Below, piece by piece: positions 63,696 to 64,000 of a stretch of DNA of 64,000 bases (within the stretch, counting starts at the first letter, position 1; each line of letters begins with the position of its first letter). A program made the translations under genes and the position numbers. The notes beneath the pieces are model-generated. The model was not told the DNA's origin. It saw only the letters and a list, made by a program, of their open reading frames with translations, and did no database searches. This stretch comes from Podospora pseudocomata (Eukaryota > Ascomycota > Sordariomycetes > Sordariales > Podosporaceae): the NCBI RefSeq assembly GCF_035222375.1, contig NC_085887.1, positions 3,633,501-3,697,500 of the forward strand, given 5' to 3'.

Positions 63696-64000
63696 CCTGG
63701 GAATATTCTGAAAAGCGGGGCTCATATTGCGCACCAGGCTGGTAAGGGTCAGCTTCAATCGCGGCGGTGACTATGTTAAGGTCGCCGTAAAAAGGAAAGT
63801 GATGGAGAGAGGAGTATTTAGACTTAGCGAGACCCACAATGAGGCGCTGTTTGCCCTTTGTATACGTGTCACACGTCAAACGACCAACCAGCCACATCAC
63901 GGCCCAACCGCTATCGAGAACCAATGGTGGGAAGTAAGGCAGGCAATCAAGTGCCTCGCGGTTATCAAAAGAATAGTATTGGACACGGAGTATATCGAAG
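63696..64000. other. Upstream flank of NLR 2, open minus-strand frame to window edge
   Basis: A minus-strand frame with no stop runs from 63640 to the window end (…GWAVMWLVGRLTCD…). It overlaps the NLR first exon in a different frame and cannot be spliced to it in phase. It could be the 3' end of another gene cut by the window or chance; no domain was recognised. Confidence 0.3.

Noticed and set aside
63640-64000. N-terminal exon of NLR 2 extending past the window
   Set aside because: Its frame cannot be spliced in phase to the hydrolase exon, whereas ATG at 63695 with a GTGAGA donor joins perfectly.

Overview
This is nuclear DNA from a filamentous ascomycete (Pezizomycotina), most likely a Sordariomycete of the Sordariales type; that placement is inferred from gene content. 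Genes are mosaic on both strands. Introns are short (42-113 bp), with GT/GC...AG ends and CTAAC/CTGAC branch points. Start codons were placed on ATG; several long frames only open at GTG or TTG, and the joined exons given here all keep frame.

Layout. 1-13.8 kb: a bromodomain NuA4-type scaffold, a broken Hsp70-like gene, a RING1-like small protein, a histidine phosphatase with a PCNA-binding-type tail, an alkyltransferase-like (ATL) repair protein and an intron-containing tRNA-Ala(CGC). 13.8-24 kb: gene-poor, with two paralogous C2H2 zinc-finger genes, an F-box pseudogene and a prolyl-4-hydroxylase-like dioxygenase. 24-30 kb: an NLR gene (alpha/beta-hydrolase, NACHT, near-identical HEAT repeats) with one frameshift, followed by an intact Fot1/pogo transposon. 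30-41 kb: a SET protein with a signal peptide, a GH11 xylanase, an alpha/beta hydrolase, a DenD-like epimerase, an M43 metalloprotease and a GH36 raffinose-synthase-like enzyme. 41-50 kb: a dynamin-like GTPase with an FG-type tail, a HET-domain relic with its middle deleted, a multi-pass membrane protein and a coiled-coil protein. 50-57 kb: an Hce2/Ecp2-like secreted effector, a glutathione transferase, a Ctr copper transporter and a disrupted gene of unknown function. 57-64 kb: a small Gly-rich protein and a second NLR (alpha/beta-hydrolase, NB-ARC, about 12 near-identical TPRs), also with one frameshift.

How it fits together. The most unusual content is self/non-self recognition machinery in rapid turnover: two NLRs with alpha/beta-hydrolase heads whose nucleophile elbow carries Cys instead of Ser, two different high-identity repeat arrays (HEAT and TPR), a HET relic and an Hsp70-like relic. 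A ~207 bp sequence lies just downstream of both NLRs in the same relative orientation, and in one copy a transposon has inserted at its edge. The clustered frameshifts and stops are either genuine decay or assembly error; reads or RNA would tell which.
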